64,000 nucleotides of DNA from Cheiracanthium punctorium (GCA_038373885.1 JAWZYV010016058.1:2232001-2296000), one strand, 5' to 3'. Counted from the stretch's first letter, positions 11,408 to 23,539 are shown. The notes: a model not told the origin generated them from the sequence alone. Program-made: numbers and translations.

Positions 11408-11711
11408 GTGAATGGGATGTAAATTGTTTTTTTGTTTTTTTCCTTAAAGTAAGCACTATGAAAACAATTAATTTTTTAAAAGGGCGTTTTCAAAGGGACT
11501 ACGAAAAAATTAGATGTCTGGAGTTTAATATGTGATTCTGCTCCTTAGCTCGAATCATTAGTCTATATGCATAGAAATCCATAGTTGAAATTTTCTTGCT
11601 CTTTCTATCACCAGTTGCTGGATTGATCAGTCTTGGATTAATTTTTTTTATCTAACAATAGATATGCAATTTCTAAATAAAAAATACAATAAATAATTCT
11701 GATTATTAAAT
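11408..11711. other. No gene recognised
   Basis: AT-rich spacer between the hAT-type element and the pogo-like block, with nothing recognisable besides the target duplication at its start. Confidence 0.5.
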
Positions 11712-11712
11712 A

Positions 11713-11870
11713 CAGTGAAACCTCGGAAAAAACACTCAAAATACTGGTGTTAAACGATAAAGTAAATAAAAAAAAGCTTTGTAAAAAACACACATAAGAG
11801 GTTACAGGTAAGAAGATACGTACGTTTCGTAACTTCTTAGTGTTTTTTACAAAGTTTTTTATTTACTTTA
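11713..11870. repeat. Solo pogo-like end plus inverted repeat
   Basis: TACAGTGAAACCTCGG at 11711-11726 is a relative of the terminus of the element that starts at 11871. Between the two lies an imperfect inverted repeat with about 33-base arms: TAAAGTAAATAAAAAAAAGC (from about 11758) and its counterpart ending TTTATTTACTTTA at 11870. It may be a small palindromic derivative or the remains of an older insertion split by the next element. Confidence 0.55.
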
Positions 11871-12656
11871 CAGTGAAACCTCTCTGAACGGTCTCCCCAC
11901 CGTACCGAGAATATTTGGCCGCTTTCAGGGGTTTTATTTACTATTATAAGATAATTTCTATAACGCGTAATATAAAAAATCTGGCACATATTCCTTATTT
12001 AAAATGAAATATAAAACTTATCTAAAGAGAAAATAGTACACTTTATTTAATGCTTTCTTCATCGATTAAAATTTATTTAAATGCTTGGTAATGATCTTAT
12101 TCGTAAGTGTTTGGAAAGTCGATTGGAGTCACTCCAGATTTTTTCTAGTCTGTTTTTTACTTTTAGAAGCAGATCTCTAACCGGTTAGTTTGTAACCGCT
12201 TCGGCATTTTCTATAATTTCATCGATTTTCCGTAAAGTCGCTTGTGTTGAAAGTTTAACTTGCTCGCCATTACAAACTTCGGGAAATTCCTCGTCAGGGA
12301 CGGAATTAGCGCCTGAAAGGGACAAAAATTCCTTTGTAGGACAACACCTGATTGTCCAAGGGATTCCCCATCTTAAGGGGCAAAAGAGATTACAGATGAA
12401 ATTCCAGTTATTCCTAGGACTTATATTCGACCATAAACCTGACCTTGAGATTTTCCGCTCAAAATTACAGTATGGAGTGAGTAGAATTTCCCGAAAAATG
12501 AGATGGGCGATCTCACTCGGTGGCCGTTTAGAGGCTGTCGGGTGGCCGCTGATAGAGGTTATTTTAACATTGAGTCGAAAAATCCCTGCTATGATAAATT
12601 GGCCGTTTAGAGGGGTGATCGCTATACAGAGGTGGCCTCTCGGAGAGGTTTCACTG
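11871..12656. mobile_element. Pogo/Tigger-like DNA transposon, internally deleted
   Basis: The ends are perfect inverted repeats CAGTGAAACCTCTC / GAGAGGTTTCACTG, flanked by TA at 11869-11870 and 12657-12658. GGCCGTTTAGAGG-type subterminal motifs recur at about 12522 and 12602, with a related GGCCGCTTTCAGGGG at about 11919. TA duplication with a CAGTGAAACC start is the usual pogo/Tigger terminus. At 786 bp it is too short for a full transposase; a C-terminal remnant on the minus strand is listed separately. Confidence 0.8.
12077..12330 (-). pseudogene. Transposase C-terminal remnant (pogo-like), one internal stop
   Basis: The minus strand is open from about 12330, with an acidic stretch (VPDEEFPEV) followed by VKLSTQATLRKIDEIIENAE, a TAA at 12185-12187, then reads on in the same frame (LLLKVKNRLEKIWSDSNRLS) to a final RSLPSI-stop at 12077. 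The last part is matched by a second copy ending at 46711, also open in that frame with mostly conservative changes. That shared frame and its place inside a pogo-like element make a transposase tail the best reading. The DDE core is absent. The 202-codon frame that runs past the element end to 12793 is not taken as a gene. Confidence 0.5.
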
Positions 12657-14620
12657 TATTCGAGAATAGCTGGTGTTACTTTATATGCACAAATTAGGAC
12701 GTCCACCCTATACGATGTATCATTAATTTTTGCGTCTTCAGTTGTGTACACAAGGTTTATAAAGGTTAAATAACAGTATATCTGATATTTCACTACGAGT
12801 TATTTCATGATCCATTTCTCGCTTCTTAGTCTTACATCCGCAATGGTGCACACAAAAAGCACAAAACTTTTTTTAACCTAAAGGTAATAGTTATTTTCCA
12901 GTAATAAGAATGATTCGCCACCAGATAATGCCATTAATTTTGGATGATCAAAAGTGGAATTGGACATGTGAGTACTCTGATAGAAAATCCTGCATTAAAA
13001 ATGCTTTATTCAAGTTCTATGGTATATAATAATAAACTAGAAAATATAGTTATTAAATATCTCAATTATAGTAGAATAATTTAAAGCACAGCAAGTGGGG
13101 GGGAGGAAAGATTGGATTTAGAAATGTTTAAAATAGTAAGACACTACTGCATAAAACTATTATCATTAATCACTTTGAACAGAGAAATGGACTATTAAAA
13201 CTATAAAATCGATAACATTTGGGCATTTTATAAAATAGAAATTGTTGGTCACCAAGCATCAGTGTATGTTATTTTCTAATAGGTTGATGAAAATATACTT
13301 TTTAAATACTATATGTTGGAGGGGGGTGTTAGAAATGAGCTCTTAAAATTGCTTTTATTTTGGCACTTGTACCAGACTGTCAAACATTTTAGTGCTAAAT
13401 TAAAAAAAAAACCACTATACTACAAATCTTCCACTATTTCAAATGCTGGGGGGGGGGATCTTTCTTCATAAAAAAAAAATGACACCTTTAATACTGTGCG
13501 CTTTATATTGGGTGCGTTTCTCTTTCCGGTGATCTGTTTTGCACCGTACCAAGGCAATGATTTCACGTTTGAAATGTAATCTTTCTAATTTCCAGGTAAC
13601 GTTTACATGCGTGGAAATTCTTAAAAATTTGAGATAAAAATTTAAAATTTTTAAGAATGTCCGCACACTCTTAAAATTTGTAAACGATCAATTTTCTGAA
13701 TGTCTGTTACTTTCCATTGAACCACATTTATTTAAATTCTGATGTACGATTAATAGTTTATAAGATTTATTGTTTCACGTCCTGCAAAATGATAACGATT
13801 TTAGTGATTCCAATGTGTCCTGAGATACTCTTAAGAGAGTGCGCATCCGGTAATCTCAGTTATCAGCAGACAGCTCAATTTCAAATTCATCACGATTTGA
13901 ACCCACTTGAAGGCATTACAAAGAAACAGGGTCCACAAGTTAAAGCTAACATTCAAGTGCCCAAGACTAAAAATAAAGAAAGAAACTGTTAAAGAAAACA
14001 TTAGCCTGTTACGAAGATGGTTCTAGTCTTCTGTCGAAGAAGTTTTTTTTTCCCCCAAGATTGTAATGAATCCAGAAACTTGATTCTAAGACTTTACCAA
14101 AAATTTCTACAGTATTAAGACTATTATAGATCCCTTAAAAAGAAGTCTTGAATTTCCCAAAAAAAAAAAAAAAACGCCTGGGCCACCGTGCATGAAATGC
14201 TATCGAAAGTTTGTACCAAAAGGTAAAAAGAAAAACTTGACATCAAGATGAGGAAAGAATCTTCAGAGCATAGCAGTATCCTACTTAGAAAGAAAAACAA
14301 AAACCAATCCGGGACACTGTTAAGACAGACTCCAAAAAAACTGATGTTACCATGCCTGGCAAAAGTGGTTCCTAACCAAAGCTAAGATGGTTTTGCATTT
14401 ATGTAAAAAAAAAAACAAAATAACTGTATAATCAATGCTTGTTGGATGTGTATGAAAATTTAAAAATTCATCTATACTTTCGGAAAGAAATTTGATTAAA
14501 AAGGCACATTTTGAAAAATGTCAATTACAATTTTTCTCCTGTAACTTTTTTTAATTAAATATTAAGTTTCGATGATCATCATAATACTTTCCTTGAATTA
14601 AAAACAATTTCGCGTTGAAT
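12657..14620. other. Mostly unrecognised; possible old processed sequence near 13.8-14.4 kb
   Basis: G runs occur at about 13096-13103, 13320-13326 and 13447-13455. From about 13800 to 14400 the plus strand is unusually purine-rich and lysine-coding; a 91-codon frame (13717-13992) ends in LNPLEGITKKQGPQVKA-type sequence, and short lysine-rich frames follow after stops. This could be a decayed processed pseudogene, but I recognise no parent. Confidence 0.3.
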
Positions 14621-14660
14621 CTTCTTCACATTTTAAAAGTAATTTTAAAATGTGAAGAAG
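14621..14660. repeat. Perfect 18-bp inverted repeat with 4-base loop
   Basis: CTTCTTCACATTTTAAAA at 14621-14638 is exactly complementary to 14643-14660, with loop GTAA. It would form a long hairpin if transcribed. No other element ends are visible around it. Confidence 0.9.
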
Positions 14661-16230
14661 TGTGTGAACGACCTTTGGAACACTATGTGCCAAATGTGGG
14701 AACATAAGCTACAATTTTTAAATTCCATGATGAAAATTATTACTTTATATTTTAGAAAGATAAGTGTATTCGATGAATAACCTAAGTCGGGCACACATAC
14801 TGGACCAGAAAATGAAAAATCCTCGAAGTTTCAAAGCTTAACTAAGGCCATTTACGACTCACTTTCTTCCAACTAGTTTATCTCATGTTTCTGATATTAT
14901 CTTTATCATCTGATCGATATGCTTTAGTTAGAAACAAATCATTTTGAGGTAATGTTTTGCTGCTTAATGTATCAACAATCCTGGTAAATTATGTTGTATA
15001 AATATAGTTTGAACGTAGCTCACTCAAATAACAGTAATAATTCAATAATAATAACAAACAATAGAAAACTGCTAAAGCTCAAGATGAATAATTTTTCAAA
15101 CAACTTTCAGCAAATGTTCTTTACAACTTTAAATTTTTAAACGTGTGCTTTTAAAAGATAATGCATCAGAAGTTTTACTGGAATAATACAGTTAAAAATT
15201 GAACTTTGCGAACTGTATTAATAAATTATTGTTTCCTCACTGTTTATTAAAATGCAATAAATCTGTTGTAGTACAGCTGTTTTAAGTAGTCATGTTTGAT
15301 ATATTTTGTGAATTATGATGTAATTTTTCCACACCATTTGACCGAACACTGGTATTCTAATTTTTCTGAATTTTTTTTTATTGTAAAGTTTCTTCTAAAA
15401 AGACGCTTTATGAAATGCCGGACACGCAATCTTAAAAATTTATGTTTTCAGGAAAAAGCTCTTCGGTAATTTGAAACCTACAATACTTTACAGCTCTCGA
15501 AAAGGCTTGATTGATGTATAAAAATATGTAATAAGATCACTTCATTTAACGCAATGGTATTTTAAACTAAGAAATGAAACACATTTGTTAAACGAAAGTT
15601 TTAAGGAAATTGGTATGACATTTCACCTCTTTAAAAAAAGAAAGGAAAAGTTGTTATAGCTGGAGCAGTTCTACGTTATATGTAAAAAACCATACGAAAA
15701 TTCCTTTTATATTATGTAAATTTATCATTCCTTTAAAATGTAGCAGCAATGAAGGAAATAAAACCATCATCAATCAATGTCAATTACAGGACATTTTAAA
15801 TTTCCTAATGTAAGTAGACATCTGCAATAATTCTTTATTCTTAGCTTTTATTCAGATTTCTGGTACGCTTTCTTGGGTCTTTATTCAGGTTTCTTTCATG
15901 CACTTGGGTTTAATCCAATTTGTAATAAAAAAATCTAGAAAGACTTATACGAACGATAAAAAAAAACTGTGATATTATTTTCTATGTGTCTGCATGAAAA
16001 ATACCCTCTTTTAAATCAGAAAGAAGAGCCTTATCAATTCAAACCGGAAAAAAAAGAAGTTAATAATGTTCGTTTACAGTTCTGCATCAGTAGTTACAGG
16101 AATTGGAATATATTCGTAGTGCAGTCTTATACCAGGCGATATAAAATAGAAAGCTCATGGTCCGTAACTGACAGTAATAATGCAATATTTAAGCTGCAAT
16201 GCGATAAACTTCGAATATCGAATGGCCCCA
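14661..16230. other. No gene or repeat recognised
   Basis: AT-rich. The 98-codon frame at 15969-16265 ends inside the following SINE and has no recognised motif. Confidence 0.5.
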
Positions 16231-16456
16231 TCTTGGCCGAGTCGATAAGTCATTCAAAATGGTAGAAGGCTGAAGTGTGAAGGTTCCGAGTTCGGGTCCC
16301 ATTGCGCGGCTGTTCATCTAACGGTCTGGTGTTTTGGTCGGTTTTCTCCAGATGCAACGTGAATACGCGTTAGAGCCCCTTAGAAAGCCCTCGATCAAGG
16401 CACCCACCCACTTGTCCGAGACAGATCGCCCAAATGTTGCGTTGCCTTAAACGAAC
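16231..16456 (+). mobile_element. SINE family A, copy 2 (best preserved)
   Basis: The head carries an A-box-like TTGGCCGAGTCGATAAG (16233-16249) and a B-box-like GAGTTCGGGTCCC (16289-16301), with spacing suggesting a tRNA with a long variable arm (Leu/Ser-like). Then come GGTTTTCTCCAGATGCAACG, GAATACGCGTTAGAGCC, CTCGATCAAGGCACCCACC and the 3' GTTGCCTTAAAC. The other three copies in the window start later and lack the A box. No clear target duplication. Confidence 0.8.
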
Positions 16457-16809
16457 AAACCATTTAATATGGAATCGGCGAAAATTTTTTTCGCTTGGCA
16501 AATTAGTAAATATTTCACGCTAAGCATAAACTATTGTAGAAGATAAAATTGTTTGAAAGAAGACAAATTTGATCAGATGATAATATCAGAAACATGAAAT
16601 AAACCAGATGGAGGAGTAAGAGAAGTTCGCGTAAGAGAGGCTAGATAAATTTTGGTAAAAATGAACTAATCAAAAGGTGTTAAATGTATAATAGAGCAGT
16701 AAAACATCCTAAAAATATTATGAATTGCAACTGAATTGTAATCGTAACATTAGAAAATTTTTATTGCTTTCTCTCTATAAAGAAAGCTTCAATCTCCATT
16801 GTTAAGCAC

Positions 16810-16839
16810 TAGCCCATGATGCGTTAGCCCATGATGCGT
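16810..16839 (+). repeat. 15-bp direct duplication
   Basis: TAGCCCATGATGCGT occurs twice back to back. Probably simple slippage or a small tandem duplication. Confidence 0.85.
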
Positions 16840-16875
16840 TGATTACCAGCTCATGGACAGATTTCCATTCTTATT

Positions 16876-17030
16876 TATAGCCCCACCAATGACCTCAACT
16901 GGGGAGACGGAAGGTGCCTGGTTCAAACCCTAGTCGCGTCCGTCGACCTAATCGTTCGGAGTTTTCCATGGTTTTCTCCGAAACTTAGTGTAAATACGGC
17001 TCAGAAACATTTTTATTTATAAGATGAAAT
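16876..17030 (+). mobile_element. tRNA-derived SINE (family B), plus strand
   Basis: A good Pol III B box, GGTTCAAACCC, lies at 16920-16930, followed by GTTTTCCATGGTTTTCTCCG and GTGTAAATACGGCTCAG. The order matches the minus-strand copy at 1738-1975, and the GGTTTTCTCC...AATACG core is shared with SINE family A, so the two families may use a common central domain. The A box is not clear. Confidence 0.65.
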
Positions 17031-19944
17031 AAACTTTAAAGTCCCAAAAAGTGTTATGTGTGCATATATTTAAATAAATTCTTTGTCTAGTTTTTCGTTA
17101 AGGAGTAATGCAAGTAACAAAAAGTTTTCGTGTATTTATATTAAAAATGCCTGTTCTCAAAGTATGAAAAAAAAAATGCATTAAATACCAATTTAATATA
17201 GCAGAAACTCTTAATAAATAAATTATTCTAAATATAACTGACTTCAACCCTCTAATAAAGTAAAAATCTGTATATAGAAAAAGAAATCAATATATTTTCA
17301 TCAAAGTGTGCCTTTTTCCAGCAATACTTACTATTTTAGCAAGAGGAGAAAACTATTCAAAAGATAGCTCTCCAGAGATATGAAAACATTATGCATCCCT
17401 ATCCATAACAAAAAATGGCACCCTGTACTATTAAAACATTATATATAAAATCAAAAATAGAAATCTTAATATCAAGTTTTAAAAATAGATATTTCTATTT
17501 TTCAACCCAGATATCTCATGTAACTGAAAATTCCATTACGACTGAGTGCATGTGACATGCTATTGTTAGAATTTTTGGGATCAATGGGCAGAGGTCGTCA
17601 ATAACCTACACCCTCTGCGTGCTTTACATCTGCAGTGGGGAGAGAATTTTTTGAAGAACTATTTTTTAAAGACAAGTAAATACTCCACGTTACGCAATTT
17701 CTCAAATTTCTTGACGTCTCGTGCATTTCTTAGAGAGGTAATTTAACTCCGGTATTAATTTAACGGAATTCTCTCAGTTGCTTATGAAGACTTCGCATGT
17801 ATCAGACTGGCATGACATGGTTATGATAAAATATAAAAAATAAAAAAATAATAATGAAATTTTAATGATATTGAATGCGGTATGTCGCTAGAAATAAATA
17901 CGAGGAACTGCATTTATGTCTGTGTATTGTGATTCGACTTTGGTGGGAATATAATATTCAGGCAAATATTGGAATAATAAATGTAGTTTATTTGAAATGA
18001 TAAACAGATTAATTGGTCAACAATGGACAAGGGTCAACTGCAAATTAGTCAAGTTAAAACATCCCGAAAAATCAATTAAAAAAAATATGGAAAGGTCGGG
18101 TATTTTCGGCTACCTAAACTTTTTCATTGTTTTAAAATATTTTTTGTAGGTCAGTTGGACCAAATTACATACCTAACAAAACATTATAATTCTATAGAAA
18201 TTAAAAAAGTTTAAAACTCAGAACACAAGTTTAAAACTCAGTTTTAACAATTTTTAAATTATTTTTGCAGTCATTGTATTTTTATTAATTTTACTTGTGG
18301 AGGGTCATATTTGACATGAAGAAAATGTGCAAGCGAGAGTTACTTTTGGTTATGCAAGCAGCTTTTTATTAAGTTATTTTACAGAGTTAAGAAGAGTTAT
18401 TTTACAAAAAAATTTAAAAATACAAATGTGATAGCTGATTTAGCAAATAAGAATGGGGAAATTAAAAGATACATCAGTACAACAATTACCCGTTAACAAT
18501 TATAAAAATTATAAAATTACAAACAGGGTAAGGGCATCAGTAAATGACATTTTTAAGAGCAATAATAAGCATTAACTACTAATTGCTAATTACTGAAACT
18601 ATCTAGAAACAAAATTTTTGTTTTCAGAACTTAAATAATAAATTTTTGTTTTCATATCTTAAATAATTTTCAAAGATCAAAATATATGTAAGGTATAATT
18701 GATTACAGAATATTGGAAATTTCTATTTTTTCTGTATTTTTTATGTTGTCATGGTTGAGACACCAATAACCAAATTTCTTTCTATTCTCAGCGTTCTATT
18801 CTTCGAATTAAAATCTACAAGTTGTCTTTTCGTACTAAATCAATGATGCTCTACAGCTTTGTAATCACCTTTTTCCCTACATCGTTCCGTTTTCAAGATA
18901 GGAATGTTAACTCTTCAGTTTTCCACCAGGTGGCGTCGTAGGAGGTTTCATTCAGTAGCGCATGGCTACTTTATTATACCTGGATATCACTTTTATGAAT
19001 ATAGCAGCAGGCGTTCCGAAATTTAGAGGGTGTCAAGGACTTTAGTGGGCATTACTGTACGGTAAAAATCTTCAAAAATTCGTGGACTAATTGGAAACAG
19101 AAGATAGTTTTTGTTCTTAATGAAACTTTTCACAGGTGTTCTACACACCATTACACAACTTTTCTGCACTAGGGCTAAAATTAAATCAAAAATTTATTTT
19201 TTACGCTCCGCCCTACTTGAAAATACGTCAGATCAAATACAGCTCGATATTTTTTAATTTTTGTACCGTTCAAAAGCTGACACCAGAACTTTTAAATTAT
19301 ATAACATTCTTTATTATACTTTCCTTCTGTCTGATCTATGATTCATGTCCCTACTTCACATTTTTTCAAATCTATTACACACCTATTTAGATTATCAACG
19401 TAGTTTTTTTTTTTTGTGCGCGTGTGTGTAAAATATTTAAAAAACTAAATCTTTAAAACTTTCTGTTTCCTTAAAAGTATCCGATGAGCTCAAACAGCAA
19501 AAAACATTACTTTACGTTAAACTACAAGCTTTTCGAGGAAATTTTTATCCACTAAAAATGGCGTTTAAAATTATGCCGAAAGTGTAGACTTTTAACTCAA
19601 AGTGTTTTGAAGCTTTTAAAATTAATTCCTAAAATTTTTGAAAAACCGGATTATGCTCAATACTATTGATATTCTATCAATTTAAACGTGACCTTTGAAT
19701 TTATCCAATCACTGCATTTATTAACGGTAATTTAGAAATGTATTGTTTGTTATTGTAACAAGCTTCTATTAAAATTTTACTGGAGTTAATATTTTTCATC
19801 CTGTATATTTGAATTTTTATTGTGTGTGTACTTAGGTCCACGATTATAAAATACAACGCATTTTGCCGCATAAAACTGCACCTAAAAAATACTATTTGTT
19901 CATATTATACGATGAACTGTGTGCTAGAATGTAAGAAATATGAT
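17031..19944. other. No gene recognised
   Basis: AT-rich. A short GC-richer piece at about 18920-18975 (CCACCAGGTGGCGTCG with a 6-bp palindromic core) is the only notable segment. The 84-codon frame at 19136-19390 is Phe/Ile/Leu-rich from AT bias. Confidence 0.45.
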
Positions 19945-20082
19945 ATACTAGCCGCCTCCGGCGAACAGTTGGTTCGCCATTTTAATAAATCTTGTCAGGA
20001 GAGAATCCTATTTCTCACCGCCTTCTTTGGCACTGAAATCTCTCAGATTCTGAATGGAATTTAAAATTAAGACGGTTACCAA
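19945..20082 (+). repeat. Fragment with ACTAGCCG head
   Basis: ATACTAGCCGCCTCCGGCGA followed by GTTGGTTCGCC looks like the ACTAGCTG heads of the elements at 5530 and 41612. It is interrupted at 20083 by a hAT-type element, and I cannot find its 3' end. Call is by resemblance of about 10 bases plus the GC-rich hairpin-like sequence. Confidence 0.35.
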
Positions 20083-20227
20083 CAGGAGCGGCCGTACGGT
20101 AAGTGTCGCCCCCTGCTACTATAAAAAAGACGCCCCATTTTATGCTCTACTTAGTTTTTATGTTCAAAATGACGCCCCCTTCGAAGCCGGCGCCCAGGTG
20201 CGATGCTTACTGTGTCGGGCCGCCCTG
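20083..20227. mobile_element. hAT-type miniature element, near-perfect 8-bp TSD
   Basis: The ends are CAGGAGCGGCCG and, on the complement, CAGGGCGGCCCG. The flanks are GTTACCAA (20075-20082) and GTTGCAAA (20228-20235), matching at 6 of 8. Inside are CGCCCC repeats in both orientations. 145 bp, non-coding. Confidence 0.75.
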
Positions 20228-20235
20228 GTTGCAAA

Positions 20236-20809
20236 AATAAGATGGTTAAATGATAAAAACCTACAAAAAGGAACAAATTATTTTCGTCCTGTATTAAATC
20301 TGAAGAGCTTTTGGATATACTGGCCTTTATCAAAAACGGAAAGGAAAAAAAAGTAAGAAAATCTGAAACACTTTCATATTTTAAATACGCACTAAAGTTC
20401 TATATACTAAAAGCGTATTATAATCCATGGGTCTTCCCTATTTTCGTTTCTTATTTCATTAAGTTGAAAAGTATATCATTATTTATGAGTGTGATTAAAC
20501 AAAATTAAAATTGATATTTCTAACATCCTTTTTCTGGATGTAATACATTAGAAATAGATGGAAAAAAGCTGCACATAAAAATGCACAATTCCAACTAAAT
20601 GAAAATTTCAAAAACTCTTTCTCAGGTGTATTCAGCAGACGATAAAATTACGATAAATTGCACCAAGCGTTAGAATCATCTCCTCAAAATCGCACATCAA
20701 CCATTTTATTTTTCGCCAAATTAAAAAGTTGCACATTTTAGTCTCGGAAAATTTCCAAATCCTATTTTTCTTTTGAGTATAAAACATTTCATTCCTGCTC
20801 TGATTTCAC
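20236..20809. other. No gene recognised
   Basis: AT-rich stretch between the hAT-type element and the mariner remnant. It should contain the mariner 5' end and the first helix-turn-helix, but I could not find either. Confidence 0.4.
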
Positions 20810-21724
20810 ATGCAAACGATATTTCAGGACGAGCGCGAAAGCATCGAAGATGTTCCACACACAGGTCGGCCTCAGTCCGTACGCATGCCGAAAGCAATTG
20901 AAAAAGTTCGCGATATGGTGAAATGTGATCATCGATTGACTATTCGAGTACTCGCTAATGAATTGAACATGGACAAAGAGACGGTTCGGAGAATTTTGAC
21001 GCAAGACCTAGGCAAACGCAAGATTTGTTCCAGATTCGTTCCTCACCATTTAAGGGACGAACAAAAGCAATTGAGACTGGACGCATCTGGCGAACTTATC
21101 GACAACGCTGATGCTGACCCTGCGTTTCTGGACAGGATAGTCACTGGAGACGAGTCTTGGTGTTATACCCTGAAACCAAGCGTCAAAGCTCCAAATGGCG
21201 GTCTCCAAGTTCACCAAGGCAGAAAAAATTTCGATTTGAAAAGTCCAAAATCAAGGTCATGTTAATCGCTTTCTTCCAGTGTGATGGACTCATTCATCCT
21301 GAATTTCTTCCTCCTAACATGACTATTAGTGGACAGTTCTACACAGAAGTTCTTGACCGACTTCGAAAACGAATTCGTAGAGTGAGGCCTCATTTTCAAC
21401 AAAATGGGAGTTGGCTGCTGCTGATTGACAATGCCCGCCCACACATTGCGTTGCTTGTGAGGCGATTCTTAGCCCAGCATTGTGTCGTTGAGATGCAGCA
21501 CCCACCATACTCTACAGACCCAGCATCCGCAGACTTTTTAGTGCTTCCTAATCTGAAAAATTCGCTGAAGGGTACAAGATTTCAGGATGTCGAAGCCATC
21601 AAGAAAACTGTAACGTCACTATTAAAGAGCTACAAAAGAGGACTTTAAAACTTCTTACCGAAATTTGTACAGCCGAGCTCAGACGTGCATTACAGCTGAT
21701 GGGGATTACTTCGAATCATATTAA
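20810..21724 (+). pseudogene. Mariner transposase, frameshifted and 5' truncated
   Basis: This is a DD34D mariner transposase, the enzyme that cuts and rejoins the element's ends at TA sites. The first frame has the second helix-turn-helix (TIRVLANELNMDKETVRRIL, about residues 44-63), a VPHHL form of the linker WVPHEL motif, and the first catalytic Asp in VTGDESW (residue 114). The frame shifts near 21165. The second frame has the other Asp residues, in LLLIDNARPH and SADFLVLP, with exactly 34 residues between them. A second shift near 21637 moves the C-terminus to a third frame, which reads to GDYFES and a stop at 21722. The first helix-turn-helix and start are missing, so it cannot encode an active enzyme. 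The flanks do not share the ends of the MITE at 2164. A possible 3' terminus near 21786 (GCCGGACCTTGTA) is tentative. Confidence 0.9.
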
Positions 21725-23535
21725 ATGGCTATGTGTTTCTTCTGAGTTATTCCATGAGTCCTGGAAATTAATAGCCGGACCTTGTATAAAGCTGGAGTAA
21801 CTCATTTTTTTTCACTTCTAAAGTTTGATCTTGTGACCAACTTCATAGTACTTAAAAAATTTTGAATGGTTTCTTTATCGCAAGAATTTTAGAACGATGC
21901 AGTCAAATGTTCCTGGAAGGCATTTTCTCATTTAACAAGCCAATAATTTGTGGATTTAGCCCATGAGGAAAAGAGGTATTGCAGCTGCAAAGAATCTTTG
22001 ATACATAATCGGAGCTTACAGTTGAATTACTCAAGTTTAATGTGCGCAGGATATACCTCTTAAATGTAAAAAAAGAAATCAATTTATTTCAATAATCTGA
22101 AATTGCCGTGGACTTTTTAAAAAATTTTGTCTTTCCAATACAGACGAAATTGCTTTTTTTTCAAAAGGAAACATGAGTGCGTTCCATAGAGAAATGTGTT
22201 TCACAGCAACTCAATCCCACTGAGAATCAGTCATAGCACCATCTCGTTTATGCCGCTTGTGGGAAAAATGCTCTTAGTATAGGAAAGCGTTAAGACTTGG
22301 AAATTGTTTGAAGACAGATATCATAACTTTCTTTTGTATTTCTGTGGAAATGTGCCAAAAATATTTTCAAAGCATACAAACAGTTAAGGGAAATAGTTTT
22401 TTTTCCCCCAAACTTGTTGTGGAATGTGACAGAGTCAATTGAAACTACGAACACTAGAGACATTTATATATGAACGTTAGAATAATTTTTATTTATTTAT
22501 TTATAAATCTTTTATGAGAAAATAATTCAAATTATTTTTATATGTATAACGGAAGAAGGTATACTTGCAGTATTTTAAGGACTAAATTCTAACATTTATT
22601 TCTAAAATTTGTTTCAAGTGGTGGTTCGATAAATATTTAAAATTTTGCTTTTTATAATTTCTAGTATAATTAAAAAATCCGCAAGTCAGTCGAATTCGAC
22701 TGGCATGCATCGCACACGTTATGTCCGCAGGAGTTAGTGGCATTTGCTCTTACCTACTCTTTCAAGTGCCCCTACAAAAAGAAATCCTAACTAAGAGTGC
22801 TCCATATACTGCTTGAAAGGGATGTTATATCGAAAGTATAATTATTTATTTTTGCAGCCACAAGTGCCACCTAGTGACGAAATTTGGAACTATTTGAACG
22901 AAATGTATTTTTCGAAAATTATTGCTTTCTAATAAAAATATTGCAAACGGCGCATCTTTCTCTCAAACCGTGTTGTTCTCTTTTACATTAAAAAAGAATC
23001 CCTCATTTAATGGACAACCTGTATGTACATATATACATACATACTAGGGTTGCTATTTTGTCCACATTTTTGTAAATAGCCCGGGATACTGGACGAAATG
23101 GGATAAAATTGGAAGAAATGGACAAAATAAAAATAATTGAATTAAGAGTATTGTTATGATGCGTGTTTGGTTATCATGCAAGCAAAACTGTGCTCTAACA
23201 TTATAACAAAAATATTAATATAACATTTTAAGAATTTTTTTTTAATTTTTCATTAAAAGTCATCTCATATGAATCATGCATAACCCAATAAATTCACAAA
23301 GAAAAGATAAACTCCATAGTAAAGCAATTAATTTTATGGAATAATTTGCTGAAAAATTAAACAAAAAGGTAAAATAATAAATTAGTTATCAAATAATTAA
23401 TTTAATTACATTGTACATGAAAAAAAGGTTTTTTTTTGTGATATAGCATAAATTTCATTGAAAATATAAAATAAAAGAATTTGAATTTTGTTTTTATAGA
23501 CTTTAATTTCTATATACCATATAAATATAATACTG
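21725..23535. other. No gene recognised
   Basis: AT-rich with short simple repeats (TTTATTTATTTATAAAT near 22488, TACATATATACATACATAC near 23026). Nothing else recognised. Confidence 0.45.
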
Positions 23536-23539
23536 AGAA

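Noticed and set aside
12185..12793. 202-codon minus-strand frame, the longest in the window
   Set aside because: It starts outside the pogo-like element and runs across its terminal repeat; only the last third looks coding, and a 125-codon frame overlaps it on the other strand.
13717..14400. Processed pseudogene
   Set aside because: The coding-like composition is suggestive, but no parent gene, poly(A) tail or target duplication could be identified.
16231..16310. Functional tRNA gene
   Set aside because: A- and B-box-like motifs are present but no full cloverleaf can be drawn, and the sequence continues into the SINE body shared by other copies.
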